Positions 47,345 to 59,053 of a stretch of DNA of 64,000 nt are shown piece after piece. Made by a program: the position numbers and the translations under genes. The stretch's first letter is position 1. Each line of letters starts with the position of its first letter. The stretch spans positions 9,976,501 to 10,040,500 of the forward strand of contig CP141146.1 in assembly GCA_035235625.1 (NCBI GenBank), given 5' to 3'. Source of the stretch: Saururus chinensis. Taxonomy: Eukaryota; Streptophyta; Magnoliopsida; Piperales; Saururaceae. The notes beneath the pieces were generated by a model. It was not told the DNA's origin, did not search any database, and was given only the letters and a program-made list of their open reading frames with translations.

Positions 47345-48597
47345 ATGGAGTTGTTAGATCTGTTGGCTCTTGTGTCATTCATCTTCATGTGCGTCAATGG
47401 CCATCGTATTTTGAGCAATTGGCTCTCAAATTCTAGAAAGCTTCCGCCAGGGCCTGTTGGCCTTCCCATCTTTGGCAGCCTCTTACAAGTAGGAGACAGG
47501 CCTCATGAGTCCTTGGCCTCTATTGCTAAGGAATATGGTCCACTGATGACTATTCGACTTGGCTTAGTTACAACAATAGTTGTATCATCTGCAGACATGG
47601 CCAGAGAGATCCTCCAAAAACACGACCTCGTCTTCTCCGGCCGCCCTGTCCCTGATGCTGTCCGCGGGGAAGCGCAGTTCGAGCTCTCGATGGTGTGGCA
47701 GTCGGCGGGGCCGACATGGCGCAACCTTAGAAAGATATGTGCCACACAAATGTTCACCAACCAGAGATTGGACGCTTATCAAGGCCTCCGGAATGAAAGG
47801 ATGAAAGGCATAATCAACACTGTGCATGACTACTCTTCAGCTAATCAGGCGGTTAATATCGGCAGATTAGCCTTCGCAACCACTCTTAATTTGGTGTCGA
47901 ACGCAGTCTTTTCAAGGGACTTGGTCGACCCCAGATCAGAGGACTCCCAAGAGTTCAGGGACGTGGTGTGGGGAGTGATGAAGTATGTTGGGAAGCCTAA
48001 TGTGTCTGATTTCTTCCCTCTCATCAAGGCATTTGATGTGCAAGGGATAAGGCGCCATGCCAAGGCCAATTACGACCATCTTCTTAGGATTGTGGATGAC
48101 TTGATTGATGAACGTCTCAAGTAGAGGTCCAATGGCTCCCCTAGGTGGAATGATTTCCTAGATGTGCTCCTTGACAACGCTGAAGAAGAAGGCTCAGACT
48201 TGAATCGTGGACATATCAAGCTGCTTATCATGGTATTTCCGAAATTCTTCTCTTCAAGTTTGTTACGTGTTCTACCTGCCCTGCATGCATTGGAATTATA
48301 CAATCTTATTAGTTCTACAAACTTGAATGTTCCAATTGCCGTCGTACAAGCCTTATGTCGTCGGTTTTATGACGCTCCTGTCCATTTTTTGAAGATTTGT
48401 AAAGAAGGGTCAAAGAGGAACTCGCTTTCTCTTACTGTTTTTGCTCTGTCTTTTATGGAAGAATTTTCGTGTACTTGTACATTAAGGTCTCGGATGGGGC
48501 ATTGAAGGGGGCTTTGGAGTTCAGAGAAGACTGAAAGGGGCGAATTCAAATCCACTAGCAAAGCTTATTACAATCTGCACCGCGGACAGAGGCTGTG
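47345..48597 (+). pseudogene. CYP76 copy B, disrupted: nonsense codon and no exon 2
   Basis: Exon 1 (47345-48232) is near-identical to the first exons at 28543 and 54206. However, the codon at 48122-48124 is TAG where both intact copies have TGG (after DDLIDERLK). About 365 bp of the intron follow, matching the other copies until GCTGTG at about 48597. There the sequence switches abruptly to the upstream part of the next unit (TTTTTGAGGTACATATAAAC). The I-helix, ExxR and heme loop are all absent, so no active P450 can be made. The first 259 residues could still be translated as a fragment. The TATA-like box seen upstream of copy A is missing two bases here. Confidence 0.92.
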
Positions 48598-48738
48598 ATT
48601 TTTGAGGTACATATAAACATGTTCCATAAAGAAAATTTGAGGTTACTTAAAAGTGTGGGCCATTGGCCCCAATTTCCTCCCATCAAAGGAAAAAATAAGT
48701 TAGATAATCATAGTTTCTCAAAACTCTAATAGTTAGAA
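48598..48738 (+). repeat. Start of CYP76 unit 3 upstream segment
   Basis: Matches 45383-45510 of unit 2 and the equivalent of unit 1, then is cut by the LTR-like insertion. The match resumes at 52389. Confidence 0.8.
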
Positions 48739-51700
48739 TGTCACGATCGGGATTTTTAAAAGTATTTTTAAATAGCATGAATGGTAAGTAGCAATTTTTT
48801 TTTCTTTAAACACAAAACAAATAATTCAATTAAATATTCAGGTAATGATAACTGGGGTTCACAAATACGGATATCAAATCATATGATATTATTTAACATC
48901 TAAAAATTCATAAAGACCAGCTCATCCATTTAAGTACAAGTCCATCACCCGTCTGAAAATAAATAACAAATTGACTCTCACGCTAAAGGTACACTTACAT
49001 ACCGGAGTTACAGAAACACAGAGACTCCTTCTTGTGCTCACCTGTCTTGATCTCACTTGTCATTATCTAAAGAATCTGCAACAAAGCAAACCAAACAACA
49101 ACCACAATCACAATGGAGCATCTCCGCCTTCAGGAGAAGAGCTTCCAAAGGACAAAATATTTAATTAATATTTTTCGGATCGGGCCAACATCACCCGATG
49201 TTAGTTGCCTACGTACTCATCAGACAATATCTCCAACGTTTCCAACAAGATCGGATCTAAACGTAGTTCTGCCTAGAAACTACTTTATACTAAAAAGCAT
49301 AACATCACACATGCAATGCTTAAATATTTTCAACCTACATTTTAGTAAGTCATTTAATCGTTTCACTTGTTTAATTAACAAACAACAACAAATAATGTTA
49401 TTAATTATCTCACAACTCTTGTTCAATAATTAATACTATCAAATCTATAACTCAGAGATGACTCGCCCCTCGAGAAATCCTCAAACAAAGTATTCCAACC
49501 TTGGAGTAGACTGCTTAACAGTAGCTTGACCCAAATCCACAGGGCTCTCAATAGCCTGCCACGAATCTAGAGAAGAGGATCCTAATTGTGCTCATGGACA
49601 TAGATTGACAAGAAATACAAGTCTTCCATGATGCTCATGTAACTTCGTTTTTCGTACGTACTAAATAGTCCTGGGAAGACCTGTGGGAAACCCGCGGTAA
49701 AGACCCTATGGTCAATACCCAAACTATCATGGCAATGAAGAAGCATATCGCAATCTCCAGCATCCCAATTCTGGGAGAAAATATCTTATAAGACATTACT
49801 AATGTATCCATAGAAGCCTTAGGTCCTTATGACCATTGACTCTGCCAAACATCTGAACTTAGACTAGATTATTTTCATCCAGTTAAGTATCCACTCAACC
49901 ATTTGGGTCTTTTTCACCTTGTAAATCGACCTAATAAATAGCTCATCCACTGAGCTATGACTCAAAGAACATCTCATAACCATCCTCAGTTCATTAACCA
50001 AGGTAAAATTCTATGTAAAGGCCCCGTTCAATCCATGAACCGGTCCCAAACCCTATTGAGGGTATTTTAATCTTTATCTTAATTAGATGTTCTCCCTCCA
50101 AACCAATAGCAACCCATGTCTCTTGATTAATCTTCATTAATCTTAAGTTACTGATATGAATCAATGCATCAATATCAAAAACATGCATCATCATAAATAA
50201 CATGCAATCATACAAATGTATAAATAATAAACGGAGGCCCATTGTATTCATTTGCAGGGCTAGGGCTCGGAGAATTCAAGCCCGATAGTATAAACAACTC
50301 TAGCGCATCCTGTGAGTTACATATATGACACTCTAGTCAATCGATGAACTTGGTTGCAGACACGTAAAATACGCTGCTTTAAACCTAAGAATTAGGGTTC
50401 TACCCCTTATTTCTCATGACACTGCGACCCGACCAGGTCTTCGTGTTACTTATTGGTCAAGCTCATTCCTTTTGAAATCATTTATAGGGTACTCTAACTC
50501 TTGATTCACTAGGTCATCCGTTTCGACAGAAACAGAATATATTGCCCCTAAGGGCATTAGGGTAATTTTACCACCTAGGGTATGATACCCTCTCTTGGGT
50601 CATTCTAGTTATTTTACTGCCTCTCTATTAATTTAAGTCATTGACCTCTCACAAGGCTCCACTCTCTGACCGACTCACGCTTCTATTTACACGAATGTGG
50701 GCAGGTCCACTTAAAGGGGTGTTTTTATCATTTGGTTTAAAGCCTTATGACATCTGACGAGTCCAAAATTGAACTTAAGCATACTACTTGACTTTATGGA
50801 CTCTGTGTAATTTTCTTGGCGTGTGACGGGGTCGTGAACCCCATGAACCGACCCAGATTTTGACTAAAGGTTTACGATTAACCCTAGGCGTAAAATGGTC
50901 AATTACCTACTCATTGGGATTTTTTCTCACCAAACGGTTTAGCCTATAATTAGGTTACCCAAAATCTCACTGAGAATTTTCCCAAATATTAGATCAACTC
51001 ATAGGCTCCTGAACCGGAGCCCCTAAGTCGGGTAAGTGATTATACATAATAATTTTACTACAAGGGGTAAAAGGGTCATTTTATAATCTCTGGGATTTTC
51101 CCCCTGAAACTCGGTCAAAATAATACAAAACCTCTCTAAGTCCAATAGTAATTTTTTAGGATTTGTTTGACACAATTAACCCCTTGAACCGGACCCGGTT
51201 CAAAGAATGTGAATTGTTCTTCTTTTTTTTTTAAAACAAGAGCGGATCAGGTCGGGTTACTTGACCCCGAGGGTCGTCTTCCCCACAAACGTCCAAAGGC
51301 CGAACAGCCTTTCACAGCACCACTCTTCCCCCAGGCATCCCGGCAGGCAAGGCCGAGGCTAGTTGGATCGCCGTCGCCCGGCGAATGGACTCGGCCTTGT
51401 CTTCGTCCGGTGGTTGGCCGGTGGCCTCCCCTTTTCTTTTCTTTTTTCTTTTTTTTTAAATCCGTCGGAGGCGCCGCGACGGCAAGCCGCCACTACCGGC
51501 CAATGAGCGTAGCCTGACTAGATCGCCACCTTCCGGCGATTTCGTCCAGCTAGGACCCGGCTCCGGCCGGAGTTGTGCCTTACCGCCGCACAGATCCCCC
51601 CCCCCCCCTCTTTCTTTTTTTAAACTGTGATGACCCGGCGGCAGCCAATCCGCCGCCACCAAGGCCGCCGGATCCAAAGCCACCATGGCCAAGACCGGCA

Positions 51701-52388
51701 CACCCCTCCCACAGTTGGTCTAGCTACCAGTGGTCGGCCGGTGACTGGCCGACAGTCAAAAAATAAACAGCAATTTCAATGAAATTATGTGAATAGTGAT
51801 TGCAGAAGTCACTATTCACAAAATTAACAAAAATGATTTATATTTTAATAATAAAATATTTCTAATCTCGATTCAAAATCCTACCTCGAAGGCCGAGTTA
51901 TCGTCGATCCACCATCACTAACGCTTCGCCGGAGTCTCGCCGGAAAATTCCTTCATCTTTTTCACCGTCCAAAGCTCTCCCCTATTAACCCTAATTCACC
52001 CTTTTTATACCCATTGAGATTAGGGTTTTCTAATCCCATTAAGAGTTGGGCTAATTAGGTAACTTGGCATATTTTTTATTAATTTCCGTCATCATAAATA
52101 ATCGGGCCCGTAACTTGACTTAAATGGCCAATTTACGCGTCCGATTCGGGTAGACGGGTCTTACACACTATGTTCAACTTTGAACAGTCGTATCTCCCTC
52201 ATCCGGACTCCGATTCGCACATTCTTGGTGGCATTTCGAAGCTCTTTCCGTCTATTTTCCATCCATATCTGCTTTAGCCACCACTTTCAACTGATGATTA
52301 AGTTATTCTTATGAGAGTGTCAAAGGGTTCAACACCCAAATTTCCCCGTGGACGACTTCGAGAATTTAGAAAATTCTCAGACGTTACA
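48739..52388 (-). mobile_element. 3.65-kb solo-LTR-like element with TAGAA target duplication
   Basis: Starts TGTCACGATCGGG and ends CAGACGTTACA. It is flanked by TAGAA on both sides (48734-48738 and 52389-52393), and the host repeat continues across the gap in the other units. TG...CA ends and a 5-bp duplication are LTR-retrotransposon hallmarks. No second LTR, primer-binding site or pol coding is visible, so a solo LTR or a large non-coding element fits best. Read on the minus strand, the first 500 bases match 23493-24000 and include a TATA box near 52002-52008. Confidence 0.82.
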
Positions 52389-54205
52389 TAGAAAATATAA
52401 TATTAATATATCTACTTCATATTCCAATGCTTTGCATAGTGCACACACTCGCATCTAGTGGAACTAGATAGTAGACTGATACACTAGATAACTATGGTTT
52501 TCTAAAAGCTCGAGCTTTTAAAAATTTTATTATTAATATATTTATTTCATATTCCATCAATAAGTGCAATCCTAACGTCAATGCTCAAAGCATAAAGAAA
52601 AAATAAAAGAACATATACTCCCTCCATCTCATATTACTAACTCCATTTGGAAAGTTAGTAATTTTTATTGAATGGTGAGACCCAAATGTACATTAATTTA
52701 TTGATTGGTGAAGCTCATAGCTAAGAAAATAATAAATAGCTTATGAGACACTTCTAAGTACTTAGCCACTTAATTTGAGCCAAATCAAATTATTAATAAG
52801 GTTTGAAGGGAGAGCCATTTAGATTTTAAAATAGGAAAAAATATGATCAAAGGGACCGAGCCCTTGTAGACTGGGTGTTGAGTTTTTATCATAAAAAGTG
52901 CAAAAGTTATCGATCGGTGTGTGAACCGATTGCGACCGATATGTCCATTAACTCTGGGCCTGATTTTGTGAAGGATTTGTTTTACCAGTGATGAATCGGT
53001 TTTGTGGATTGATCGATCAATTAATGAACAGTTTCTTGTTTTTCTTAAAGCGATCGATCGCTGCACATACCCTTTCATGTTTTAATGGTAAAAAATATTT
53101 TTTTTCTAAGGGTTTTGATGCATTTTTATTTGGGGTGACTTTTTTATGTATTTTATATATAAATATACAAAGAGTGTCTATTTTGTGATAAGTTTTGTGT
53201 GTTTTTCACAAAATCAAAGCAAGTTAATTCTTTCACAAAAGCCTTAAGGAAAAAATAAAGGGATTTTTCACTTTTACTGAGTATAGATCGCATAAGGTTC
53301 CGACTATCCTGACAAAAATGTTTACTTAAGAACCTCACAACAATTTGGTTTACCAAAGAAGGTAAATATTTTCTTAAAAAAATTTGTCTTCTACGTGATT
53401 TAAAACTGTTCTTTGTATAATCATCTTCAAATTCTAATTAATCAACGTGATGTTTCTAACATTGGGACATAAGTCCTAAATCAGAGTAAAAACTTGAGGT
53501 ATGTGGAGTCGAACTCCAGACAATTTTGTTATTGCGTTGTGTCCAAATGAAGGAAATGACCCTGAATAAGTAGGTCCTGACGACTAACCTAGCCATTGGA
53601 GAAAGCTGAAAGGAATTACTAAATCAAAACCCTCCTAAAAGAACAACTGGGATACAATGAATTCAACACAAAGCAACCATTTACCAGAAGTAAGCAAAAA
53701 AAAAAATCCCACCCCCATGTGAGGAACATATTCGCTTTACACTTTGCTTACGGAACAAAAAAAAAGTCAGCCCTTGAGTTGCTCCTTGAGAAGGTAATAA
53801 GGTAGATAATGGGGGACTGCACATCTCTATAGTAGTCAAGAAGGCAGAGGCACTTCAGGATAGGCATATCCAATCACCCAATTCACCCATGGCAATAATA
53901 CAAGATATTTTGCGAGAAATATATCTGACAGTTTGTGACTGATTGCTTCTGATGAGAGCATTCCAGGCGTCCATACCATTAAAGAGCGAGCAACTCATCC
54001 AAAGTCAACAGTACGTGCAATGTGTCCATTGCACATCACTCCAATTTAAGTCTTACTTAAAACACTATATATTAGAATTATTTTTTTACACTAAAAATTG
54101 GGTTTCCAACTCATAAAATGAGCTTCACAATGCTTGAAGAGTCTATATTAAGAGAGGAAGAGAGAGCCATATAGAGCACAGGGCGAGTATCGAGCTAAAG
54201 AGCTC
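52389..54205 (+). repeat. Upstream segment of CYP76 unit 3, continued
   Basis: Continues the unit after the insertion, with the MITE at 52618-52812 and the CGATCGATC-rich part near 53010-53060. Sequence up to the ATG is almost identical to that of unit 2. It is the presumed promoter region of copy C. Confidence 0.8.
52618..52812. mobile_element. Stowaway-like MITE, unit 3 copy
   Basis: CTCCCTCCATCTCATATTAC at the left and AAGGTTTGAAGGGAG at the right, in the same position as the other unit copies. Confidence 0.75.
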
Positions 54206-57200
54206 ATGGAGTTGTTAGATCTGTTGGCTCTTGTGTCATTCATCTTCATGTGCGTCAATGGCCATCGTATTTTGAGCAATTGGCTCTCAAATTCTAGAAA
54301 GCTTCCGCCAGGGCCTGTTGGCCTTCCCATCCTTGGCAGCCTCTTACAAGTAGGAGACAGGCCTCATGAGTCCCTGGCCTCTATTGCTAAGGAATATGGT
54401 CCACTGATGACTATTCGACTTGGCTTAGTTACAACAATAGTTGTATCATCTGCAGACATGGCCAGAGAGATCCTCCAAAAACACGACCTCGTCTTCTCCG
54501 GCCGCCCTGTCCCTGATGCTGTCCGCGGGGAAGCGCAGTTCGAGCTCTCGATGGTGTGGCAGTCGGCGGGGCCGACATGGCGCAACCTTAGAAAGATATG
54601 TGCCACACAAATGTTCACCAACCAGAGATTGGACGCTTATCAAGGCCTCCGGAATGAAAGGATGAAAGGCTTAATCAACATTGTGCATGACTACTCTTCA
54701 GCTAATCAGACGGTTAATATCGGCAGATTAGCCTTCGCAACCACTCTTAATTTGGTGTCGAACGCAGTCTTTTCAAGGGACTTGGTCGACCCCAGATCAG
54801 AGGACTCCCAAGAGTTCAGGGACGTGGTGTGGGGAGTGATGAAGTATGTTGGGAAGCCTAATGTGTCTGATTTCTTCCCTCTCATCAAGGCATTTGATGT
54901 GCAAGGGATAAGGCGCCATGCCAAGGCCTCTTACGACCATCTTCTTAGGATTGTGGATGACTTGATTGATGAACGTCTCAAGTGGAGGTCCAATGGCTCC
55001 CCTAGGTGGAATGATTTCCTAGATGTGCTCCTTGACAACGCTGAAGAAGAAGGCTCAGACTTGAATCGTGGACATATCAAGCTGCTTATCACGGTATTTC
55101 CGAAATTCTTCTTTTCAAGTTTGTTACGTGTTCTACCTGCCCTGCATGCATTGGAATTATACAATCTTATTAGTTCTACAAACTTGAATGTTCCAATTGC
55201 CGTCGTACAAGCCTTATGTCGTCGGTTTTATGACGTTCCTGTCCATTTTTTGAAGATTTGAAAAGAAGGGTCAAAGAGGAATTCGCTTTCTCTTACTGTT
55301 TTTGCTCTGTCTTTGATGGAAGAATTTTCGTGTACTTGTACATTAAGGTCTCGGACGGGGCCTTGAAGGGGGCTTTGGAGTTCAGAGAAGACAGAGATGA
55401 CTGAAAGGGGCGAATTCAAATCCACTAGCAAAGCTTATTACAATCTGCACCGCGGACAGAGGCTGTGGTGAAACTTCACGGGCGACTCTGCTCGCAGTAG
55501 ACGTCACCACATTAAATGATGTAGTTGGAGGTTGGGGAGGCCATTGGGCGCCATAAATGCTTCACGATCCATGATCTCATCTACCCCAATAATTATGGAA
55601 GGCCGTATCTACCCCAATAATTATGGAAGGATATATCGGGAGATAAGGGTTCATATTGACCGATATGTATCTATATTGGTAGAGACCGATACTAATACGG
55701 GTAGTACACCCTTTACACCAAAAATCGATATGTATCTGCCATATCGGTTGTACTATATCGATACGGCCTATATATTAATATATTATTAAAAAATATTTTT
55801 TTATTTAAAAAATATTTTTTTATTTAAAAAATATATTTTAATTTAAAATATAATTTTTTTAAAAAATTATTTTAAATTTTTTCTTAAAAATAAAAATACA
55901 ATTCAAACTCAACTTCTTTGAAAGTTTAAGCTTTTGTTATATTAAAAATAATATTTTTAAAGTGATATGAGATCAATACGAGTAGGTCTATACAATTTAC
56001 ATAATTATTTTTTTACATATAATGCTCTACAAATATATATTTATTTAAACATATAATTGTGACTCATATTAAGTATATTATTTATTTTTAAAATAAACTA
56101 ATTTTAGAGCACTTAATATTAGAAATAATGAACAACATTTTGTATGAGATGGAGAGCATAATAGTGCATGGTTCTAAATGAACTAATTTTAAAATACTTG
56201 TATCAGTTGATATGGTATTCTACAGTTTTATTATGCTCTAAATTAAATATTATAATAATATTTTATTAATTATAATTTTTTATATTTATAAAATAGTTTA
56301 TGCTCGTTTTAACGTGTATCAAGCATATCATTAGCGCATATCTGTATCAATAATCATCGATACTATAATTCATATCAATATAGCCTTCTATACTTATAAT
56401 TAATAAAAACAACCTCAAAGAATCCAAATTTTGTGGCTTTGTATAATAAGAATGGTTGTTCCTTGATTAGCTACAGAACACCATCAATGCCACCTTCTAA
56501 TGGGAAGTCTTTTTAATTTTTCCCTTTTATTTGATAATGAGCCAAGTATAAGCTATGCATAAGAGCCTTCATGGTGTGATTGATGGTGCACACATTAACG
56601 TTATTGACATATGTTATTGTATGCGTCTTCCATATATGGTATGTGTCCTCGTATTAAATATCAATGGCTCTCATACAGCTCCCACACGGGGTTTACATTT
56701 GGCTCCCATGGGAGCATAGAATACCCTTCCCCTTTCAATGATAATTGAAAGTTTGTCATCGATCTAGGTGAGTCTTTATCATCTGAGTGATCTAGTTGTA
56801 CATCGTTCTTATCATGGCATTTTTTTCGAGAAAATCCCAAGACGTCCTGCTAATTTTGCATCCTAGCCTCATAAAATGCAAGAAACTCTGTTTTAGCTTT
56901 AATACATGTCTAATGGCATAATTGATGTCAACGACTAACACTTTTAGGACTTGTACATCGCTGGAGGTGACACAAGCGCAGCCACAACCGAATGGGTGAT
57001 GGCGGAACTGCTTCGCCACCCAGACGCCATGGCCAAGGTCCAGCAGGAGCTGCTTGAAGTTGTCGGCCCTAGCAGAGAAGTTGAAGAATCCGATATCCCT
57101 CAGCTGCCATACCTACAGGCAGTGGTGAAGGAGTCCATGAGGCTGCACGCAACTGCACCACTTCTTCTGCCCCACAAATCAGAGACAGAGGTGGAGGTGT

Positions 57201-57565
57201 GTGGGTATGTGATCCCCAAGCACACCCAAGTGCTTGTAAACGTCTATGCCATAGGCAGGGATGAGGCCTACTGGAAGAATGCTGAGAGTTTCAAGCCAGA
57301 GAGGTTCATGGAGTCAAAGGCAGACTTTAGAGGCAAGGACTGGGGCTTGATTCCCTTTGGGGCAGGGCGCAGGATCTGCCCGGGTCTACCTCTGGCTCTT
57401 AGAATGGTTCATCTCATGCTGGCCAACCTTCTGAATGGCTTTGACTGGAAGCTCCCGGATGGGGTCTCGGCTGAAACATTGGACATGAAAGACGAGGTTG
57501 GTGTTACACTGCAGCTGGCGTCTCCGCTTCTGGCTGTTCCTTCTAGGCGTTTGGTTAAGACTTAA
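54206..57565 (+). CDS. Cytochrome P450, CYP76-type, copy C (intact)
   Basis: Exons 54206-55093 and 56948-57565 join in phase 0 to give 501 residues, the same length and structure as copy A. All key elements are present: membrane anchor, KLPPGPVGLPILG hinge, AGGDTS I-helix (301-306), ESMR at 358-361, PERF, and FGAGRRICPG with Cys440. It shares its N-terminus (MELLDLLALVSFIFMCVNG) with copy B rather than A, so B and C are the closest pair. Differences from A are few and scattered (V for A after QKHDL, N for D in SDLNRG, PLLAVPSRRL at the end). The 1854-bp intron is twice that of A because of an AT-rich insertion at about 55586-56400. AATAAA lies at 57699. As for copy A, terpenoid-alcohol or related oxidation at the ER is inferred from family only. 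Confidence 0.93.
55586..56400. mobile_element. AT-rich insertion in the copy C intron
   Basis: Absent from the copy A intron, where flanking sequence is continuous (CTCATCTAG... to ...AAAAACAACTTCAAAG). The insert has CGATA-rich words on the left (for example ATCGATACGGCC), an AT-rich centre, and a right part similar to 25430-25860. No clear terminal repeats were found. It is probably a non-autonomous transposon or a composite of two. Confidence 0.6.
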
Positions 57566-58548
57566 GTTCCTAATGGCATGACCGCTGGACAATCTGTATA
57601 AGGCTTCAATTATTAATACTTCATAAGAGGATCTAATACTGTTGTAATAATGTCTACAATAGTAATAGGAGAGGCAATCGATCAAATCCCATTGGCAAAA
57701 TAAACAATTTTTTTTTCCTTTTTATAAGTTTAGTGGTGGTGATGTAGTAATTAACCAATAGTGTCAGTACTAGCATAATTAGTAGTTTATTTGTTTAACA
57801 AAAAGATAAAGAGAAAACATCAATAGGTTAGTAGAGGAAAGGATCTGGATATACACCTAACAAATTTGTTCAATAAATCCCTTTTAACTGGGTTGTGGTT
57901 GGATATAACATATGAACCTCACACAAAGCTCACTTAGACATACATGTTCTGTCTAACTAAAATTCAGTTGGGGAGTTTTGTTAGGCAGATTCATTAAGTG
58001 ATTATCATTTTATCTTAGAAAATTAACGGAGTTAAATGGCTCATGTCAACTGTTGCTTAGCTTGGGGAAACGTACATAACATTACCCATAAGTACTATTA
58101 GAAAACTAAATTTTATCAAAGAGTTTGAAGACATTGGCTGCCCTCATCTTTGAACGTTTGGGTTGAAGAATGCATATTAGATATTATCCGCAACTTACTT
58201 CAGTGTTTTGATCAATGGCAACGACTATGGGTTCTTTCCTATATTTGTGGTTTGCGCCGATCGATGATGCCCTTCTCACACCTTCTATTGCGTTAGCCAT
58301 GCAAATATTACCCTATATCCTAGAGGATTTCATATATTAGAAGCGTATTTCAGTTCCAAACCATGATTATGTCATTCCAGATTCTTACCTCCTCTTCGCT
58401 GATCGCATTCTATTTTTTCACACGAAGATCATGTATAAGTGGGGAGGCGTTGCTTTTTATTTTTTAGTTATGGGCCTGAAGCCCAATAATTATATGTCAT
58501 ACTTTCTTTTCCTAAAAGTTGCATACAAAAAGATGTCATTATTAATAT
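57566..58548 (+). repeat. Downstream segment of CYP76 unit 3
   Basis: Similar to 30915-32360 downstream of copy A, without that copy's extra 540 bp. It includes the probable 3' UTR with AATAAA at 57699 and ends near the start of the second CACTA-like element. Confidence 0.7.
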
Positions 58549-58993
58549 CACTATAACAAATTAGAGTATTATTGACGTTGTAAGCGTTGCTAATGCATAT
58601 TAGCGACGTTTAGAAAGCGTCACTAAATGTGTTGGTAAAACTGCCGTCCATAATAGTCTTAATGTTAGTAACGCTTCGATAAGCATCACTAAATACCTTT
58701 TCTTGCAACGCATAAATAAGCATCGCTAATAATAAAAAAAATATCAAAAGTCTTTAGCGACGCTTTCCACAAGCGTTGCTTATGACATAAAAAATTATAA
58801 AAAAAATAACCCCCCATCAACGGGAGGGCACCAATGAGGGATACTGAGGTTAGGGGGGTGACCGAGGTGAGGCCAGATGTGGTGCCGGATTCCGGCCCCC
58901 GAGCCTCCTCATCCATACTGAGGACCGGGGTGGAGGGGGAGCCGGATTCCGGCCCCCACAGCCCCTTCCTCCGGTTTGTCGACCGGAGGGGGG

Positions 58994-59053
<60 letters not shown>

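Noticed and set aside
47287..48069. Minus-strand frames opposite the CYP76 first exons, repeated in each copy
   Set aside because: They recur only because the sense genes are duplicated, and they show no family resemblance of their own.
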